A stretch of 64,000 nucleotides of DNA, taken from contig NZ_CP084530.1 of assembly GCF_023704175.1 (NCBI RefSeq), forward strand, positions 1,944,001 to 2,008,000, in the 5' to 3' direction. Numbering within the stretch: the first letter of the stretch is position 1; each line of letters starts with the position of its first letter. Both the position numbers and the translations under genes were made by a program. This document shows positions 36,258-46,429 of this stretch, in pieces. The stretch comes from Paenibacillus sp. YPG26 (GTDB lineage Bacteria > Bacillota > Bacilli > Paenibacillales > Paenibacillaceae). The notes beneath the pieces are model-generated. The model searched no databases and was not told the origin of the DNA. It saw only the letters and a list, made by a program, of their open reading frames with translations.

Positions 36258-37672
36258 TTCGTAAAGGGATCGGTCGGCAGATCGTTCTTCATTATTTTAT
36301 CGTAGTATTTGTCACCCTGCTTCTGGTTGAGGTTATCTTTCTGTTCGCAATCCGTACTTACTATTATGACAGCATCTACAGCCACATTGCCAATCATGCG
36401 GCGATGGTCACAGATAACTTTCAGAATTCAAGCCAGTCCGAAATTCAGGAAGACACCGCCTTTTATACCAACATTATTTCCGTCTTCTCATTGGCCAATA
36501 CGGAGCTGCAGATCCTGGACCGTCATGGGCATATCCTTATGACCAACAGTTCATTTCTATCTCATAAGCCCGTCCAGACGAGTGATTTGTCCCAGGCACT
36601 CACAAGCAATATAGGCAAATGGATTGGTCGTGAACCGGCTACCGGGGAGATGGTGATGTCTGTCTCAAGCCCGATTCAACTGCTCGGAGAGAACAAATAT
36701 GTAATCAGGTACATTACTTCTATGGAGCCGATTAACTCCAAGCTGCTGAATATTACTTTACTTGCCGCATTGGTGGGTGTGGTTATCCTTGCGGTGGTAC
36801 TGCTGTTCAGCATGGGACTGGCTAACTCCATTGTGAAGCCGATCAATAATATCCGTGCGGTATCTGCTCAAATGGCCCGGGGCAGGTTTGACGTTCGGGT
36901 GAAAGGGGAATATAAATACGAGCTGGGTGAATTGGCCGGCACCCTTAACTACATGGCACAGGAAATTGTCAGGGGCAATCAGATCAAGGATGACTTCATC
37001 TCTTCGATCTCACATGAGCTGCGCACGCCGCTTACAGGGATTAAGGGGTGGAGCGAGACGTTAACCTCAGGCGGGTTTGACCCGGAGGAGACCAGGATTG
37101 GCATGCAGATCATTGCCAAGGAGACGGATCGTCTGATTGGTCTTGTTGAGGAGATGCTCGATTTCTCCAAATTGCAGCAAAATGAGATGAAGCTTGTAAT
37201 TGCTTCTGTGAATCTCAAAGAGCTTCTTCAAGAGACAATGCTGAACGTATGGGCTAAGGCGGAACAGAAACGGATACAAATCAAGCTGGATGACCATACG
37301 GAGTCAGCAGTCATGGTGCCTGGTGACGGGAACCGACTGAAGCAGGTTTTTCTGAATCTAGTCGACAATGCCATCAAATTCTCTACAGAGGATTCATGGA
37401 TCCATCTCGGAATCCGGATTCAGGATGGATGGGCTGTCGTTGAAGTTATTGATAGTGGAATCGGAATAAGCGATGAGCATCTGCGCCGTGTTAAGGACCG
37501 CTTCTTCCAAGTGAACCATCAAGGAGGAGGAACAGGGCTTGGACTTGCGATAAGTCAACAACTGGTAGAACTGCATAATGGGGATATGGAGATGCGCAGT
37601 GAGCTGGGTGTCGGAACGACCGTGAGTGTTCGTCTCCCTCTGCTTGATGAGCTGGATAAGAATGAAGCTTAA
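36254..37672 (+). CDS. Membrane sensor histidine kinase
   Basis: 472 aa from the ATG at 36254, which overlaps the stop of the response regulator. Two membrane helices (about residues 10-33 and 170-195) flank a periplasmic-type sensor of about 135 residues. A HAMP domain follows, then HisKA with SSISHELRTPLTGIKGW (phosphoacceptor His) and an HATPase domain with NLVDNAIKFS, DSGIGI and GTGLGLAISQQL. Ligand unknown. The adjacent lipoprotein is a plausible accessory sensor. Confidence 0.93.
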   Translation: MIRKGIGRQIVLHYFIVVFVTLLLVEVIFLFAIRTYYYDSIYSHIANHAAMVTDNFQNSSQSEIQEDTAFYTNIISVFSLANTELQILDRHGHILMTNSSFLSHKPVQTSDLSQALTSNIGKWIGREPATGEMVMSVSSPIQLLGENKYVIRYITSMEPINSKLLNITLLAALVGVVILAVVLLFSMGLANSIVKPINNIRAVSAQMARGRFDVRVKGEYKYELGELAGTLNYMAQEIVRGNQIKDDFISSISHELRTPLTGIKGWSETLTSGGFDPEETRIGMQIIAKETDRLIGLVEEMLDFSKLQQNEMKLVIASVNLKELLQETMLNVWAKAEQKRIQIKLDDHTESAVMVPGDGNRLKQVFLNLVDNAIKFSTEDSWIHLGIRIQDGWAVVEVIDSGIGISDEHLRRVKDRFFQVNHQGGGTGLGLAISQQLVELHNGDMEMRSELGVGTTVSVRLPLLDELDKNEA

Positions 37673-37718
37673 GTTATCCGTATAGGTAATAGGATTCGGG
37701 AGAAGAGGATGATCTGTC

Positions 37719-38813
37719 ATGAGCAAGCCTGTAGGAATGCTGACACTGCCAGACCAACAGCTGGAAATTCATCTGGCGGACCACGAAGATACTGATCTGA
37801 TTTGTCAAATGCTGATTGAAGCAGCGGAATGGATGATCTCACAAGGTATTTATCAATGGAATCCCGAACAATTCACACAAGAAGAGATTATGTCGTATTT
37901 CCAATACAGACAAATCTATATTATCTATGCCCGGACGGAAGCTGCAGCTATGTTCACATTACAGCAGAGTGACCCTGATTACTGGGGGATGCGTAACAGC
38001 AAGGGGTATAACTATCTTCATCGTCTAACAGTAAGAAGAAATTTCAGTAATTCAGGGCTCGGTGCTTACATTATCGAGTGGGCTGCCGAGCGTACCCGTA
38101 AGAGTGGAGGGAAGGGACTTCGTCTTGATTGCCTTGCCCAGAACCTTAAGCTGAACGGCTTTTATCAGAAGCTTGGCTTCCGCTACATGGGCACGGCGCT
38201 CAAGAACGGACGCGAATATAATCTCTATGAACAGTGGGACACCGTGGATTCATCTCCCGCAGACGATCTGGTAGATTTTGTCTACTTCAATGATAAGGAT
38301 ATCCACCTGCTGCAGAGCTGGTCGGCTTCTGAAGCATTTCAGCTGCAGTGGGCAGGGGGAAGGTGGTCATATCCACTTACTGAAGAAGATATGAGGGCAT
38401 ACATACAAGATGCCAACTTCCCTTGGAAATCAGATACGCTTATCTTCAAGGTGATCCATCGTCGATCCAAAGAAATCATCGGGCACATTAGTCTGTCTGA
38501 GATTGACCGCAGAAATCGTTCAGCGCGCATTTGCCGTGTGATTCTTGGAGATCCCAAGTACCGGGGTCGCGGAATAGGCAAAGCCATGATTGTAGAGATG
38601 CTGCGAATTGGCTTTCAAGCCCTGAATTTGCACCGCGTCACACTTGGTGTATTTGATTTTAACAGGCCGGCGATACAGGTGTATCTCTCCGCGGGATTTA
38701 AGAAGGAAGGGCTAATGCGGGAGAAGATTCTGTACCGTAATGAGTACTGGAGTATGCTGGAAATGAGTATGCTGCGTCACGAGTGGGAGGAGCTATACGG
38801 TGAAGACCGTTAG
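37719..38813 (+). CDS. Double GNAT-domain acetyltransferase
   Basis: 364 aa holding two GNAT domains in tandem. The first (about residues 12-175) has NYLHRLTVRRNFSNSGLG and a LDCLAQNLKLNGFYQKLGF end like Paenibacillus GNAT proteins of amino-group acylation type. The second (about 185-360) resembles ribosomal-protein/aminoglycoside-like N-acetyltransferases with ILGDPKYRGRGIGKAM. Both CoA pyrophosphate loops look intact. Substrates unknown. A 46-base gap separates it from the kinase, and it may belong to the same transcript. A 48-codon frame overlaps its 3' end. Confidence 0.82.
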   Translation: MSKPVGMLTLPDQQLEIHLADHEDTDLICQMLIEAAEWMISQGIYQWNPEQFTQEEIMSYFQYRQIYIIYARTEAAAMFTLQQSDPDYWGMRNSKGYNYLHRLTVRRNFSNSGLGAYIIEWAAERTRKSGGKGLRLDCLAQNLKLNGFYQKLGFRYMGTALKNGREYNLYEQWDTVDSSPADDLVDFVYFNDKDIHLLQSWSASEAFQLQWAGGRWSYPLTEEDMRAYIQDANFPWKSDTLIFKVIHRRSKEIIGHISLSEIDRRNRSARICRVILGDPKYRGRGIGKAMIVEMLRIGFQALNLHRVTLGVFDFNRPAIQVYLSAGFKKEGLMREKILYRNEYWSMLEMSMLRHEWEELYGEDR

Positions 38814-38946
38814 CCAGAATCCCGTACACACTTGTGCACATCAGTTGCCAATCGCTAGGGTAGCAGGGGCTATTTCCTTAGTCATCTTGATGACTAGTGG
38901 ATTGGCCCTTTTCTTGTTAATTCTGCAGCATCTCCTGTATGGATAA
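38800..38946 (+). CDS. Small membrane protein, 48 aa
   Basis: GTG at 38800, overlapping the 3' end of the GNAT gene by 14 bases and preceded by GGGAGGAG at good distance (38785-38792). The protein starts with a short polar stretch (KTVSQNPVHTCAHQLP), then one uninterrupted hydrophobic helix (about residues 20-45) ending LLYG. No family is recognised. The arrangement of a good ribosome site, coupled start and single membrane helix argues for a real small protein. A hairpin at 38866-38912 overlaps the coding part and could alternatively be the GNAT terminator. Confidence 0.45.
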   Translation: MKTVSQNPVHTCAHQLPIARVAGAISLVILMTSGLALFLLILQHLLYG

Positions 38947-38990
38947 AGCAGCAGTAATACTTACCATTACCATTCATAAAAGCACGCACA

Positions 38991-39017
38991 AAAAAAGCGG
39001 ATCATGTTGATCCGCTT
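38991..39017 (-). terminator. Terminator of glgC
   Basis: AAGCGGATCA (38995-39004), loop TGT, TGATCCGCTT (39008-39017). On the minus strand the stem is followed by TTTTTTT. Confidence 0.9.
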
Positions 39018-39027
39018 GGGTCTAAGC

Positions 39028-40245
39028 TTAAGATGACATTCCACCAGCCCGCAGGCGGTTGGCATCATATACTTCTTTGAGAAGACGGGCTGGTTGAGGA
39101 CGAACAGCAGGCTTCGCTACAACCGTCTCTCCAGGGCCAATGACTAACACTTCATTGATATTACCCTTGATCACGGCACCGTCCTTGATCACAGCGCCTT
39201 CTCCGATGATAGCACGTTCAATAACTACGTTACGTCCAATCTTCGCATGGGGCATAATAATACTGTCCTTGATTTTGCTGAAGCGTCCAACCTCAGTTCC
39301 CCCAAACAGTACTGAACGTTCTGCATAACCTTCAAGGCCACAGTTATCATGCACCAGTGAAGAATTAGCTTGTATAGCGCGATGTTTTGCACCCGATTTT
39401 CTGGTGTGCTGCTCATTGGTGTACATCGGCCAATCTTCGTTATGAAGCTGCCACTCAGCGGATTCATCCAGAAGGTCCATGTGAGCTTCCCACAGACTGT
39501 CTACGGTACCTACATCTCTCCAGTATCCTTGAAATTCATAGGCATACAGGGAGGTGCTGTCGGCAAGCATGTTAGGGATTACATCTTTACCAAAATCATG
39601 AGATGAATTTGGATTATTAGCATCCTGAATCAAATGCTGCTTCAAGTAATCCCATTTGAAAATGTAAATGCCCATGGAAGCCAGATTGCTTTGAGGCTCC
39701 TTCGGCTTCTCGGCGAATTCCGTGATCCGGTATTGATCATCTATCGACATAACGCCGAAACGATGAGCTTCGTTCCAAGGAACAGGCATCACTGAGATTG
39801 TAGCAGGGGCATTGGAATTTACATGAAAGTCAAGCATCTCGCGATAATTCATGTGATAAATGTGATCACCTGATAAGATCAGAACATTCTCGGGATTCTG
39901 GGCATCGATGTAATCCATATTTTGATAAATTGCATCCGCTGTGCCAGAATATTCATCAGAACCTGTATTGTAAGAAGGTAGAAGTGCGATACCTCCATTG
40001 TCTGTATGTGCAAGACCCCAGGCATCCCCTTCACCGATATGCTCATGAAGTGATTCAGCCTCATACTGGGTAAGTACTCCGATCGTATCAATACCTGAGT
40101 TAACGCAGTTGCTGAGAGGAAAATCAATTATTCTATAACGACCGCCGAAGGGCACAGCCGGCTTTGCTTGCTTAGACGTAAGCGGAGATAATCTGCGACC
40201 CTCTCCTCCCGCAAGCAGCATAGCAATGCATTCTTTCTTATTCAT
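39028..40245 (-). CDS. glgC: Glucose-1-phosphate adenylyltransferase
   Basis: 405 aa, ATG after GGGAGGG. The nucleotidyl-transferase core has [19 protein letters not shown], the substrate motif [13 protein letters not shown] and [11 protein letters not shown] left-handed beta-helix C-terminal part ([21 protein letters not shown]) follows. It makes ADP-glucose, the committed donor for glycogen. It is transcribed divergently from glgB-glgA with about 190 bases between; an ATAGTT-GA-AACTAT repeat lies in that gap. Confidence 0.94.
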   Translation of the reverse strand: MNKKECIAMLLAGGEGRRLSPLTSKQAKPAVPFGGRYRIIDFPLSNCVNSGIDTIGVLTQYEAESLHEHIGEGDAWGLAHTDNGGIALLPSYNTGSDEYSGTADAIYQNMDYIDAQNPENVLILSGDHIYHMNYREMLDFHVNSNAPATISVMPVPWNEAHRFGVMSIDDQYRITEFAEKPKEPQSNLASMGIYIFKWDYLKQHLIQDANNPNSSHDFGKDVIPNMLADSTSLYAYEFQGYWRDVGTVDSLWEAHMDLLDESAEWQLHNEDWPMYTNEQHTRKSGAKHRAIQANSSLVHDNCGLEGYAERSVLFGGTEVGRFSKIKDSIIMPHAKIGRNVVIERAIIGEGAVIKDGAVIKGNINEVLVIGPGETVVAKPAVRPQPARLLKEVYDANRLRAGGMSS

Positions 40246-40301
40246 TACGTTTCCCTCCCAAGGATGATGTCAATATAGTATTTAAATAAACTTATTAGGC
40301 T

Positions 40302-40315
40302 ATAGTTGAAACTAT
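40302..40315. promoter_or_regulatory. Inverted repeat in the glgC-glgB divergent region
   Basis: ATAGTT-GA-AACTAT is a perfect palindrome 57 bases from the glgC start, in the 189-base AT-rich gap between the divergent glycogen genes. It could be an operator; a shared promoter is likely but I cannot fix its position. A weak forward candidate is TTGTAA (40358) and TATTAA (40382). Confidence 0.3.
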
Positions 40316-40434
40316 TCTATTGTGGATTCCATGAAAAATTACATTTTTATTTTCTTTTTGTAAAATATTAATTCATTCCTGTATTAATTGGGTAATAAAC
40401 TAAGTGGACAATGCTTATAAAAGGCGGTGTAGAG

Positions 40435-42429
40435 TTGTCAGAGTACTTGTATAATCAGAATTCAATTTCGCCTCTGGACGTATATTTGTTCCATGAAGGA
40501 ACTTTATATCGCAGCTACCGCTCACTGGGGGCTCATCTAACAGAAGAAGAAGGGATTCCTGGTGTAAGATTTACGGTCTGGGCCCCTCATGCCCGGCAGG
40601 TGGGACTGGCTTCTGACTTCAACCAATGGAAGGGACACAATGATCCTTTATTTAAGATGCCCGATTCGGGACTTTGGAGTCGTTTTTTTCCCGGGCTTAC
40701 GGAAGGTACATTTTACAAGTATGAAATAACAGGTCCGGATGGACAGACGTTCCTCAAGGCAGATCCGTACGCATTCCATGCTGAAGTAAGACCCGCCACA
40801 GCGTCTGTGGTAAGCTCACTGCATGGGTATCAGTGGGGAGATGCCAGCTGGCGGCGTAAGAATAGAGCGCCTTACCAAAAACCGATGAATATTTACGAAA
40901 TTCATTTCGGTACCTGGAAGCAGAAGGAAGATGGTTCTTTTTACACTTATCGTGAAATGGCTGACCTGCTGATACCTTACATACAAGAGATGGGCTATAC
41001 ACATATAGAGATTATGCCCTTGGCCGAACATCCTTATGATTTATCCTGGGGGTATCAAATCACCGGTTATTTCGCCCCAACCAGCCGCTACGGTACACCG
41101 AAGGATCTGATGTATTTCGTGGACCGTTGTCACCAAGCGAACATTGGTGTCATTCTGGACTGGGTTCCGGGACACTTCACCCGTGACGCGCATGGATTAA
41201 GGCTGTTCGACGGGACTCCCCAGTTCGAGTATGCGGACCCGCACAAAGCTGACAAGCCGGGATGGGGAACTCTAAGCTTCGACTTCGGCAAGCCTGAGGT
41301 TCGCTCGTTCCTGATCTCTAATGCCCTTTACTGGCTGGATATGTATCATTTCGACGGTCTCCGTGTCGATGCAGTCACCAGTATGGTACGGCTTGATTTC
41401 GAGAAGAGCGAAGGACAGTATGTGCCTAACGAGTATGGCGGTTATGAGAATCTGGAGGCAACCGCGTTCCTTAGGCAGCTGAATGAAGCTGTATTTCAGG
41501 CTTTCCCGCATACGCTGATGATGGCAGAAGAATCCAGCGCCTGGCCGCTTGTTACGTCACCCGTTCATGAAGGTGGACTCGGGTTCAACTATAAATGGAA
41601 TATGGGCTGGATGAATGATACGCTGGATTATGTAGAAACAGACTTTTACAATAGGCCGCACCATCATAACCTGCTCACATTTCCGATAGTGTATGCCTAC
41701 TCTGAGAATTTCACGCTGCCACTCTCACATGATGAGGTCGTTCATGGCAAGAAGTCCCTGCTTGATAAAATGCCTGGCAATTACGAGGAGAAATTTGCAG
41801 GTCTGCGTGTACTGCTGGGTTACCAGATGACAAGCCCCGGTAAAAAGCTCCTCTTCATGGGAGGCGAGTTCGGGCAGTTCATCGAGTGGAGAGACCAAGG
41901 AGAACTGGATTGGTTCCTGCTCGACTATGAGTCCCATCAGCGAATGCTCAAATACACGGCGGCCCTTAACCATTTCTATTTGGGCGAGAAGGCTTTGTGG
42001 GAGATGGATCATGGGATGGAAGGTTACGAATGGGTATCTCCGCATGATGCTTCACAAAGTGTGATTTCTTTTGTCCGCAAAGGGAAAAGGCCAAGCGACA
42101 GCTTGCTTGTTGTGATTAACTTCCAGCCTGTGTGGAGAGATCCATACCGCCTAGGAGTAGCCAAGCCTGGCACATATGAGCTGGTATTCTCAAGTGATGC
42201 TGAAGAGTTCGGAGGCTCGGGGAAAGGCTTGCAGGCGGTCAAGGCCGAGAAGATATCCTGGCACGGTCAGTCATACAGTGTGGAGGTACAAATACCTCCG
42301 CTCAGCATTACAATCTGGAAGAAGCTTGGAAGAACGGTGAAGAGACAGCAGACTGAGCTGCAGAGCAGTAACAGCGGGAATGAGGCTGCTAAGAAACGCC
42401 AAACTACACAAAGGAGGAAAACGACATGA
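40435..42429 (+). CDS. glgB: 1,4-alpha-glucan branching enzyme
   Basis: 664 aa from TTG at 40435 behind AAAGGCGGTG; the in-frame ATG at 40411 lacks a good site. N-terminal CBM48-type domain (RFTVWAPHARQVGLASDFNQW), GH13 barrel with DGLRVDAVTSM (nucleophile Asp), MMAEESSAW (acid Glu) and LSHDEVVHG. The last 35 residues are basic and low-complexity (KRQQTELQSSN... RRKTT), beyond the family core. It introduces alpha-1,6 branches into glycogen. Its end overlaps the glgA start (ATGA). Confidence 0.94.
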   Translation: MSEYLYNQNSISPLDVYLFHEGTLYRSYRSLGAHLTEEEGIPGVRFTVWAPHARQVGLASDFNQWKGHNDPLFKMPDSGLWSRFFPGLTEGTFYKYEITGPDGQTFLKADPYAFHAEVRPATASVVSSLHGYQWGDASWRRKNRAPYQKPMNIYEIHFGTWKQKEDGSFYTYREMADLLIPYIQEMGYTHIEIMPLAEHPYDLSWGYQITGYFAPTSRYGTPKDLMYFVDRCHQANIGVILDWVPGHFTRDAHGLRLFDGTPQFEYADPHKADKPGWGTLSFDFGKPEVRSFLISNALYWLDMYHFDGLRVDAVTSMVRLDFEKSEGQYVPNEYGGYENLEATAFLRQLNEAVFQAFPHTLMMAEESSAWPLVTSPVHEGGLGFNYKWNMGWMNDTLDYVETDFYNRPHHHNLLTFPIVYAYSENFTLPLSHDEVVHGKKSLLDKMPGNYEEKFAGLRVLLGYQMTSPGKKLLFMGGEFGQFIEWRDQGELDWFLLDYESHQRMLKYTAALNHFYLGEKALWEMDHGMEGYEWVSPHDASQSVISFVRKGKRPSDSLLVVINFQPVWRDPYRLGVAKPGTYELVFSSDAEEFGGSGKGLQAVKAEKISWHGQSYSVEVQIPPLSITIWKKLGRTVKRQQTELQSSNSGNEAAKKRQTTQRRKTT

Positions 42430-43856
42430 AAATTCTGTTTGCGGCCGCAGAAGCCATTCCTTTCGTAAAAACGGGTGGTCTGGCCGACGTGATCGGCGCG
42501 CTTCCCAAAGCGCTGCTAAAAGCCGGTCATGATGTGCGTATTGTGCTGCCTAAATACAAAGCGATTCCGGATCATTTCCGGAGTCAGCTTGCACCGGTAG
42601 ATATCACCAAGGTGCCTTTAGCGTGGAGATCTAAATACTGCGGGATTGAACAGCTTGTGTATGAAGATATTCCCGTCTACTTCATCGATAATGAGTTCTA
42701 CTATGGCCGTGATGGGATCTATGGTTACGGGGACGACGCGGAACGCTTTGCTTTCTTCAACCGGGCAGTACTTGAAATTTTGCCTTACATCGAGTTTCAA
42801 CCGGATGTCATCCATTGCCACGATTGGCATGCTGCATTGATTCCGGTGCTTTTACAGCATCACTATGCTCACAATCCTTTCTATCAGTCCATGAGGACCG
42901 TCTTTACGGTACATAACTTGCTTTATCAAGGCATATTCCCTTACGAGGTACTGCCTGATCTTCTTGACCTCCCGAATCACTATTTTACGCCGGATGGCTT
43001 GGAATATTACGGAAATGTCAATTACCTCAAGGCTGGGCTTGTCTACGCGGATCATGTGACCACCGTTAGTCCCACTTATGCGGAAGAGATCAAAACAGAG
43101 TATTATGGCTATGGACTTGACGGCCTTCTTAGATCGCTAGGAGGCAAGTTGTCGGGGATCGTTAACGGTATTGATACGAAGCTGTATAACCCGGCAACAG
43201 ATACCGAAATACCTGCCAAATACCGGACCAGTCTCAATAAGAAGCGTGAGAATAAGCCATTTCTTCAGCAGGAGCTGGGACTGCCTGTAGATCCGAAGAT
43301 TCCTCTAATCTCAATGGTAACCCGGCTTGTTGACTCCAAAGGATTAGAGCTTGTCAGAAGAGTTCTGGATGAGCTCCTGTATTTTGACAACATTCAGGTC
43401 GTTGTTCTGGGAACAGGTGAATATGAGTATGAGCAGTGGTTCCGTGAAGCGGAGGCACGTCATCCCGAGAAGCTGTCCGCCCAAATTAAATTTAATGACG
43501 GGTTATCCCGCCGGATCTACGCAGGAAGTGACATTTTCCTGATGCCGTCCAAATTCGAGCCCTGCGGCATTAGCCAGCTGCTGGCTCTCCGCTACGGAAG
43601 TATTCCAGTCGTCAGGGAGACCGGCGGTCTGAACGACACCGTTCATTCTTACAATGAATTCACAGGTGAAGGGAACGGGTTCTCATTTAACCATTACAAC
43701 GCTCACGATATGTTATATACGATTCGTAGAGCAGTTCATATGTATCATCAACCAGATCAATGGAAGAAGATTGTTCGCAATGCATTCGCCGGAGATTACA
43801 GCTGGAATGTATCTGCAGAGGAGTACTTGGAGATCTATCAGAGCTTGCTTAATTAG
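42426..43856 (+). CDS. glgA: Glycogen synthase
   Basis: 476 aa GT5 enzyme, ATG after AGGAGG. The N-terminal KTGGLADVIGALPKAL loop binds ADP-glucose; HCHDWHAAL, VNGIDTKLYNP and the C-terminal MPSKFEPCGISQLLALRYG and ETGGLNDTV are standard. Elongates glycogen from ADP-glucose supplied by GlgC. No glgP or debranching gene follows, so degradation is coded elsewhere. Confidence 0.95.
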   Translation: MKILFAAAEAIPFVKTGGLADVIGALPKALLKAGHDVRIVLPKYKAIPDHFRSQLAPVDITKVPLAWRSKYCGIEQLVYEDIPVYFIDNEFYYGRDGIYGYGDDAERFAFFNRAVLEILPYIEFQPDVIHCHDWHAALIPVLLQHHYAHNPFYQSMRTVFTVHNLLYQGIFPYEVLPDLLDLPNHYFTPDGLEYYGNVNYLKAGLVYADHVTTVSPTYAEEIKTEYYGYGLDGLLRSLGGKLSGIVNGIDTKLYNPATDTEIPAKYRTSLNKKRENKPFLQQELGLPVDPKIPLISMVTRLVDSKGLELVRRVLDELLYFDNIQVVVLGTGEYEYEQWFREAEARHPEKLSAQIKFNDGLSRRIYAGSDIFLMPSKFEPCGISQLLALRYGSIPVVRETGGLNDTVHSYNEFTGEGNGFSFNHYNAHDMLYTIRRAVHMYHQPDQWKKIVRNAFAGDYSWNVSAEEYLEIYQSLLN

Positions 43857-43888
43857 GGAATTAGATAACTGGAATAGGGACCATTCAC

Positions 43889-43914
43889 AGACGGCATTCT
43901 AAGGAATGTCGTCT
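43889..43914 (+). terminator. Probable terminator of glgB-glgA
   Basis: AGACGGCATTC (43889-43899), loop TAAG, GAATGTCGTCT (43904-43914, one G-U pair). The tail is only weakly T-rich, so efficiency is uncertain. Confidence 0.45.
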
Positions 43915-43962
43915 GATCTGTTATATGGTGATATTTTCTGACCCAAAAACGAACCTTTTTTA

Positions 43963-43991
43963 TTGCATAATAATACATGCTGTTTTATAAT
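43963..43991 (+). promoter_or_regulatory. Putative promoter of the amino-acid ABC transporter
   Basis: TTGCAT (43963-43968), 17-base spacer, consensus TATAAT (43986-43991), about 50 bases before the TTG start at 44045. The -35 is poor, the -10 perfect. Confidence 0.55.
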
Positions 43992-44044
43992 GACTCAGTC
44001 CTAATACGATAAATAACATACAGAAGCAAGGAGCGATAACAAAA

Positions 44045-45502
44045 TTGAGAAAATTACAGATGCTGATCATAGTCCTGCTATGCTTCATCCTATCTTATTC
44101 GGGGCTGCATGGGTCGGCTTATGCGGAAGAAAGTACGAGTACAGCGAAGAAGACGATCGTGCTCGGCACAAGTGCAGATTTTCCGCCATATGAATTTCAC
44201 AAGGTTATAGACGGTAAGGATCAAATTGTCGGCTTTGATATTCAGATTGCCAAGCAGATTGCTGCGGACATGGGCGCTGAATTGAAGATAGAGGACATGA
44301 GCTTTGACAGCCTTCTGCCCGCACTGACAAGCGGACGTGTAGACTTCCTAATCTCGGGGATGAATCCAACACCAGAACGCAAGAAAAGTATTGATTTCTC
44401 CCACGTATATTATCGGGCCAATCAGTCCATTATGGTGCGCAAGGCAGACAAAGATAAATACAATACGATGGAGACGTTAAAAGGAGCCAAGATCGGGGTT
44501 CAGAAGTCCTCCTTGCAGGAGGAGATTGGCCAGAAGATTGAAGGGGCACAGTTAACTTCACTTGATAAAGTGTCGGATATTCTTTTGCAGCTGCAGACGA
44601 GCCGTGTGGATGCCGCAATTATTGAAGGACCCGTGGCACAAGCGAATCTGACGGAGGAATTTGCGATTACGGATGCGGTACCTCAAGTTGAGGATTACGG
44701 GTATGCGATCGGGGTCAAGAAGAATAACCCGGAGCTGCTGAACAGTATTAATAGTACACTTGATCGGTTAATCAAGGAGGACAAGATTCAGCAGTTTGTG
44801 GACGAAGCCAGCAGCCTGGTTAACGGGAAGCAGGCTTCCCAAGACACGTTCTCCTTCTTCCTTAAATACAAGGATTATTACATCGCGGGAATTAAATATA
44901 CACTCCTTCTATCGGTGCTTGGAGTCATTTTCGGATTCATTATCGGGCTCTTTATCAGCCTTCTGAGAATGAATAAAATTGCGGTTCTCCGCTGGATCGG
45001 GACCGCGTACATTGAGGTCCTGCGCGGCACGCCTATGCTTGTCCAGCTCTTGATCATTCATTATGGTCTGGCACTTTCTCTGGGTATCAAATTCACCGCG
45101 CTCGAATCGGGAATTATCACCTTGTCCATTAACAGCTCAGCCTATCTGGCAGAAGTATTCCGGGCGGGAATTCAAGGCGTTGACAAAGGGCAAATGGAAG
45201 CTGCAAGATCTCTCGGAATGCCAGTTAGCAAGGCGTACCGCTTTATCATTTTGCCACAAGCGATCAAGAATGTTCTGCCTGCGATTGGTAATGAGTTCAT
45301 CACTATTATCAAGGAATCTTCGATAGTCTCATTCATTGGCGTCGCTGATCTGATGTTCCAAGCCCAGGTTGTTCGCGGTATTTCATTCTCGGGGCTCAAC
45401 CCGCTCCTTGTTGCTGCCGTGATCTACTTCATCATGACCTTTGGACTTTCTAAATTGCTGGGTGTTCTGGAAAGGAAGCTGAGAACTAGTGATATCCGTT
45501 AA
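44045..45502 (+). CDS. Amino-acid ABC transporter, substrate-binding domain fused to permease
   Basis: 485 aa, TTG start after AAGGAG. A signal sequence ([22 protein letters not shown]) precedes a type II amino-acid-binding domain (about residues 37-260: [27 protein letters not shown]). The permease (about 275-480) carries the EAA motif [22 protein letters not shown]. This GlnP-like arrangement delivers polar amino acids such as glutamine to the inner face. ATPase encoded next, overlapping by 14 bases. Confidence 0.9.
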   Translation: MRKLQMLIIVLLCFILSYSGLHGSAYAEESTSTAKKTIVLGTSADFPPYEFHKVIDGKDQIVGFDIQIAKQIAADMGAELKIEDMSFDSLLPALTSGRVDFLISGMNPTPERKKSIDFSHVYYRANQSIMVRKADKDKYNTMETLKGAKIGVQKSSLQEEIGQKIEGAQLTSLDKVSDILLQLQTSRVDAAIIEGPVAQANLTEEFAITDAVPQVEDYGYAIGVKKNNPELLNSINSTLDRLIKEDKIQQFVDEASSLVNGKQASQDTFSFFLKYKDYYIAGIKYTLLLSVLGVIFGFIIGLFISLLRMNKIAVLRWIGTAYIEVLRGTPMLVQLLIIHYGLALSLGIKFTALESGIITLSINSSAYLAEVFRAGIQGVDKGQMEAARSLGMPVSKAYRFIILPQAIKNVLPAIGNEFITIIKESSIVSFIGVADLMFQAQVVRGISFSGLNPLLVAAVIYFIMTFGLSKLLGVLERKLRTSDIR

Positions 45503-46211
45503 AAATTTGCATAAATCCTACGGGAAGCTTGAGATTCTTAAAGGCATTAATGCTGAAATTGAGAAGGGTGAGGTTGTGGTTGTAATCGGGCCAAGCGGCT
45601 CGGGTAAAAGCACGTTCCTTCGCTGCCTCAACTTGCTTGAACAGCCAACGGCTGGCGAAATCCGTTTTGAAGGTGAACTGATTACAGATAAGAAGCACAA
45701 TATTAACCTGACACGTGAGAGAATGGGAATGGTCTTCCAGCAATTTAATCTGTTCCCTCATAAGACGGTACTGCAAAACATTATGCTTGCTCCGATGCAA
45801 GTTAAGAATCAGGATCGGGCTAAGGCGGAAGAGATAGCCCTTGATCTGCTGCGTACGGTTGGTCTGGAAGATAAGAAGGGAGCTTACCCCGCTCAGCTGT
45901 CAGGCGGACAGAAGCAGCGGATTGCCATTGCTAGGGCGCTTGCGATGGAGCCGCATGTAATGCTATTTGATGAGCCAACATCAGCGCTTGATCCGGAGAT
46001 GGTAGGCGAGGTTCTGGATGTTATGAAGAAGCTAGCGGAGAAGGGGATGACCATGGTCATTGTTACGCATGAGATGGGCTTCGCCAGAGAAGTCGGCGAC
46101 CGTATTCTGTTCATGGACCAAGGCCACATTATTGAGCAAGGTACACCGGATGTTGTTCTGGGCAACCCGACCCATCCACGTACCCAGGATTTCTTAAGCA
46201 AAGTGTTATAA
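45489..46211 (+). CDS. Amino-acid ABC transporter ATPase
   Basis: 240 aa, GTG start inside the permease gene. GlnQ/HisP type: [16 protein letters not shown]-loop [32 protein letters not shown] and H-loop [10 protein letters not shown], all intact. Powers the fused binding-permease protein. Substrate likely glutamine, glutamate or cystine-type, not resolvable. Confidence 0.95.
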   Translation: MISVKNLHKSYGKLEILKGINAEIEKGEVVVVIGPSGSGKSTFLRCLNLLEQPTAGEIRFEGELITDKKHNINLTRERMGMVFQQFNLFPHKTVLQNIMLAPMQVKNQDRAKAEEIALDLLRTVGLEDKKGAYPAQLSGGQKQRIAIARALAMEPHVMLFDEPTSALDPEMVGEVLDVMKKLAEKGMTMVIVTHEMGFAREVGDRILFMDQGHIIEQGTPDVVLGNPTHPRTQDFLSKVL

Positions 46212-46237
46212 ATAGAAGGTTGGTACCCTATAAGTAT

Positions 46238-46270
46238 GAGAGCTCTATCCACTGGATAGGGCTCTTTCTT
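46238..46270 (+). terminator. Terminator of the amino-acid transporter operon
   Basis: GAGCTCTATCC, loop ACT, GGATAGGGCTC (one G-U pair), then TTTCTTT. Confidence 0.75.
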
Positions 46271-46429
46271 TATCCAGGTTATACTCCTCTTAGTTACTTT
46301 ATTGTAATAATTTTCGTGTTTCAGTAGAGTGCTTCCAATAATTACTTGATTAATTGGTTACAAAGTTGTGATATATTCGATGTGCCAAAGCCTGTGACTC
46401 CGCAGGCATGACAAGGAGGATTACAAGTA

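Noticed and set aside
38866..38912. Hairpin GTCATC/GATGAC with GGGC/GGCCC flanks as a terminator of the GNAT gene
   Set aside because: It has only a weak T-run and lies within a coupled 48-codon frame, so I do not list it as a separate terminator; it remains an alternative explanation.
46320..46429. Possible c-di-AMP riboswitch before the LysM/3D gene
   Set aside because: The leader is short and lacks the conserved blocks of that riboswitch class; only a small CCTG/CAGG hairpin is visible.
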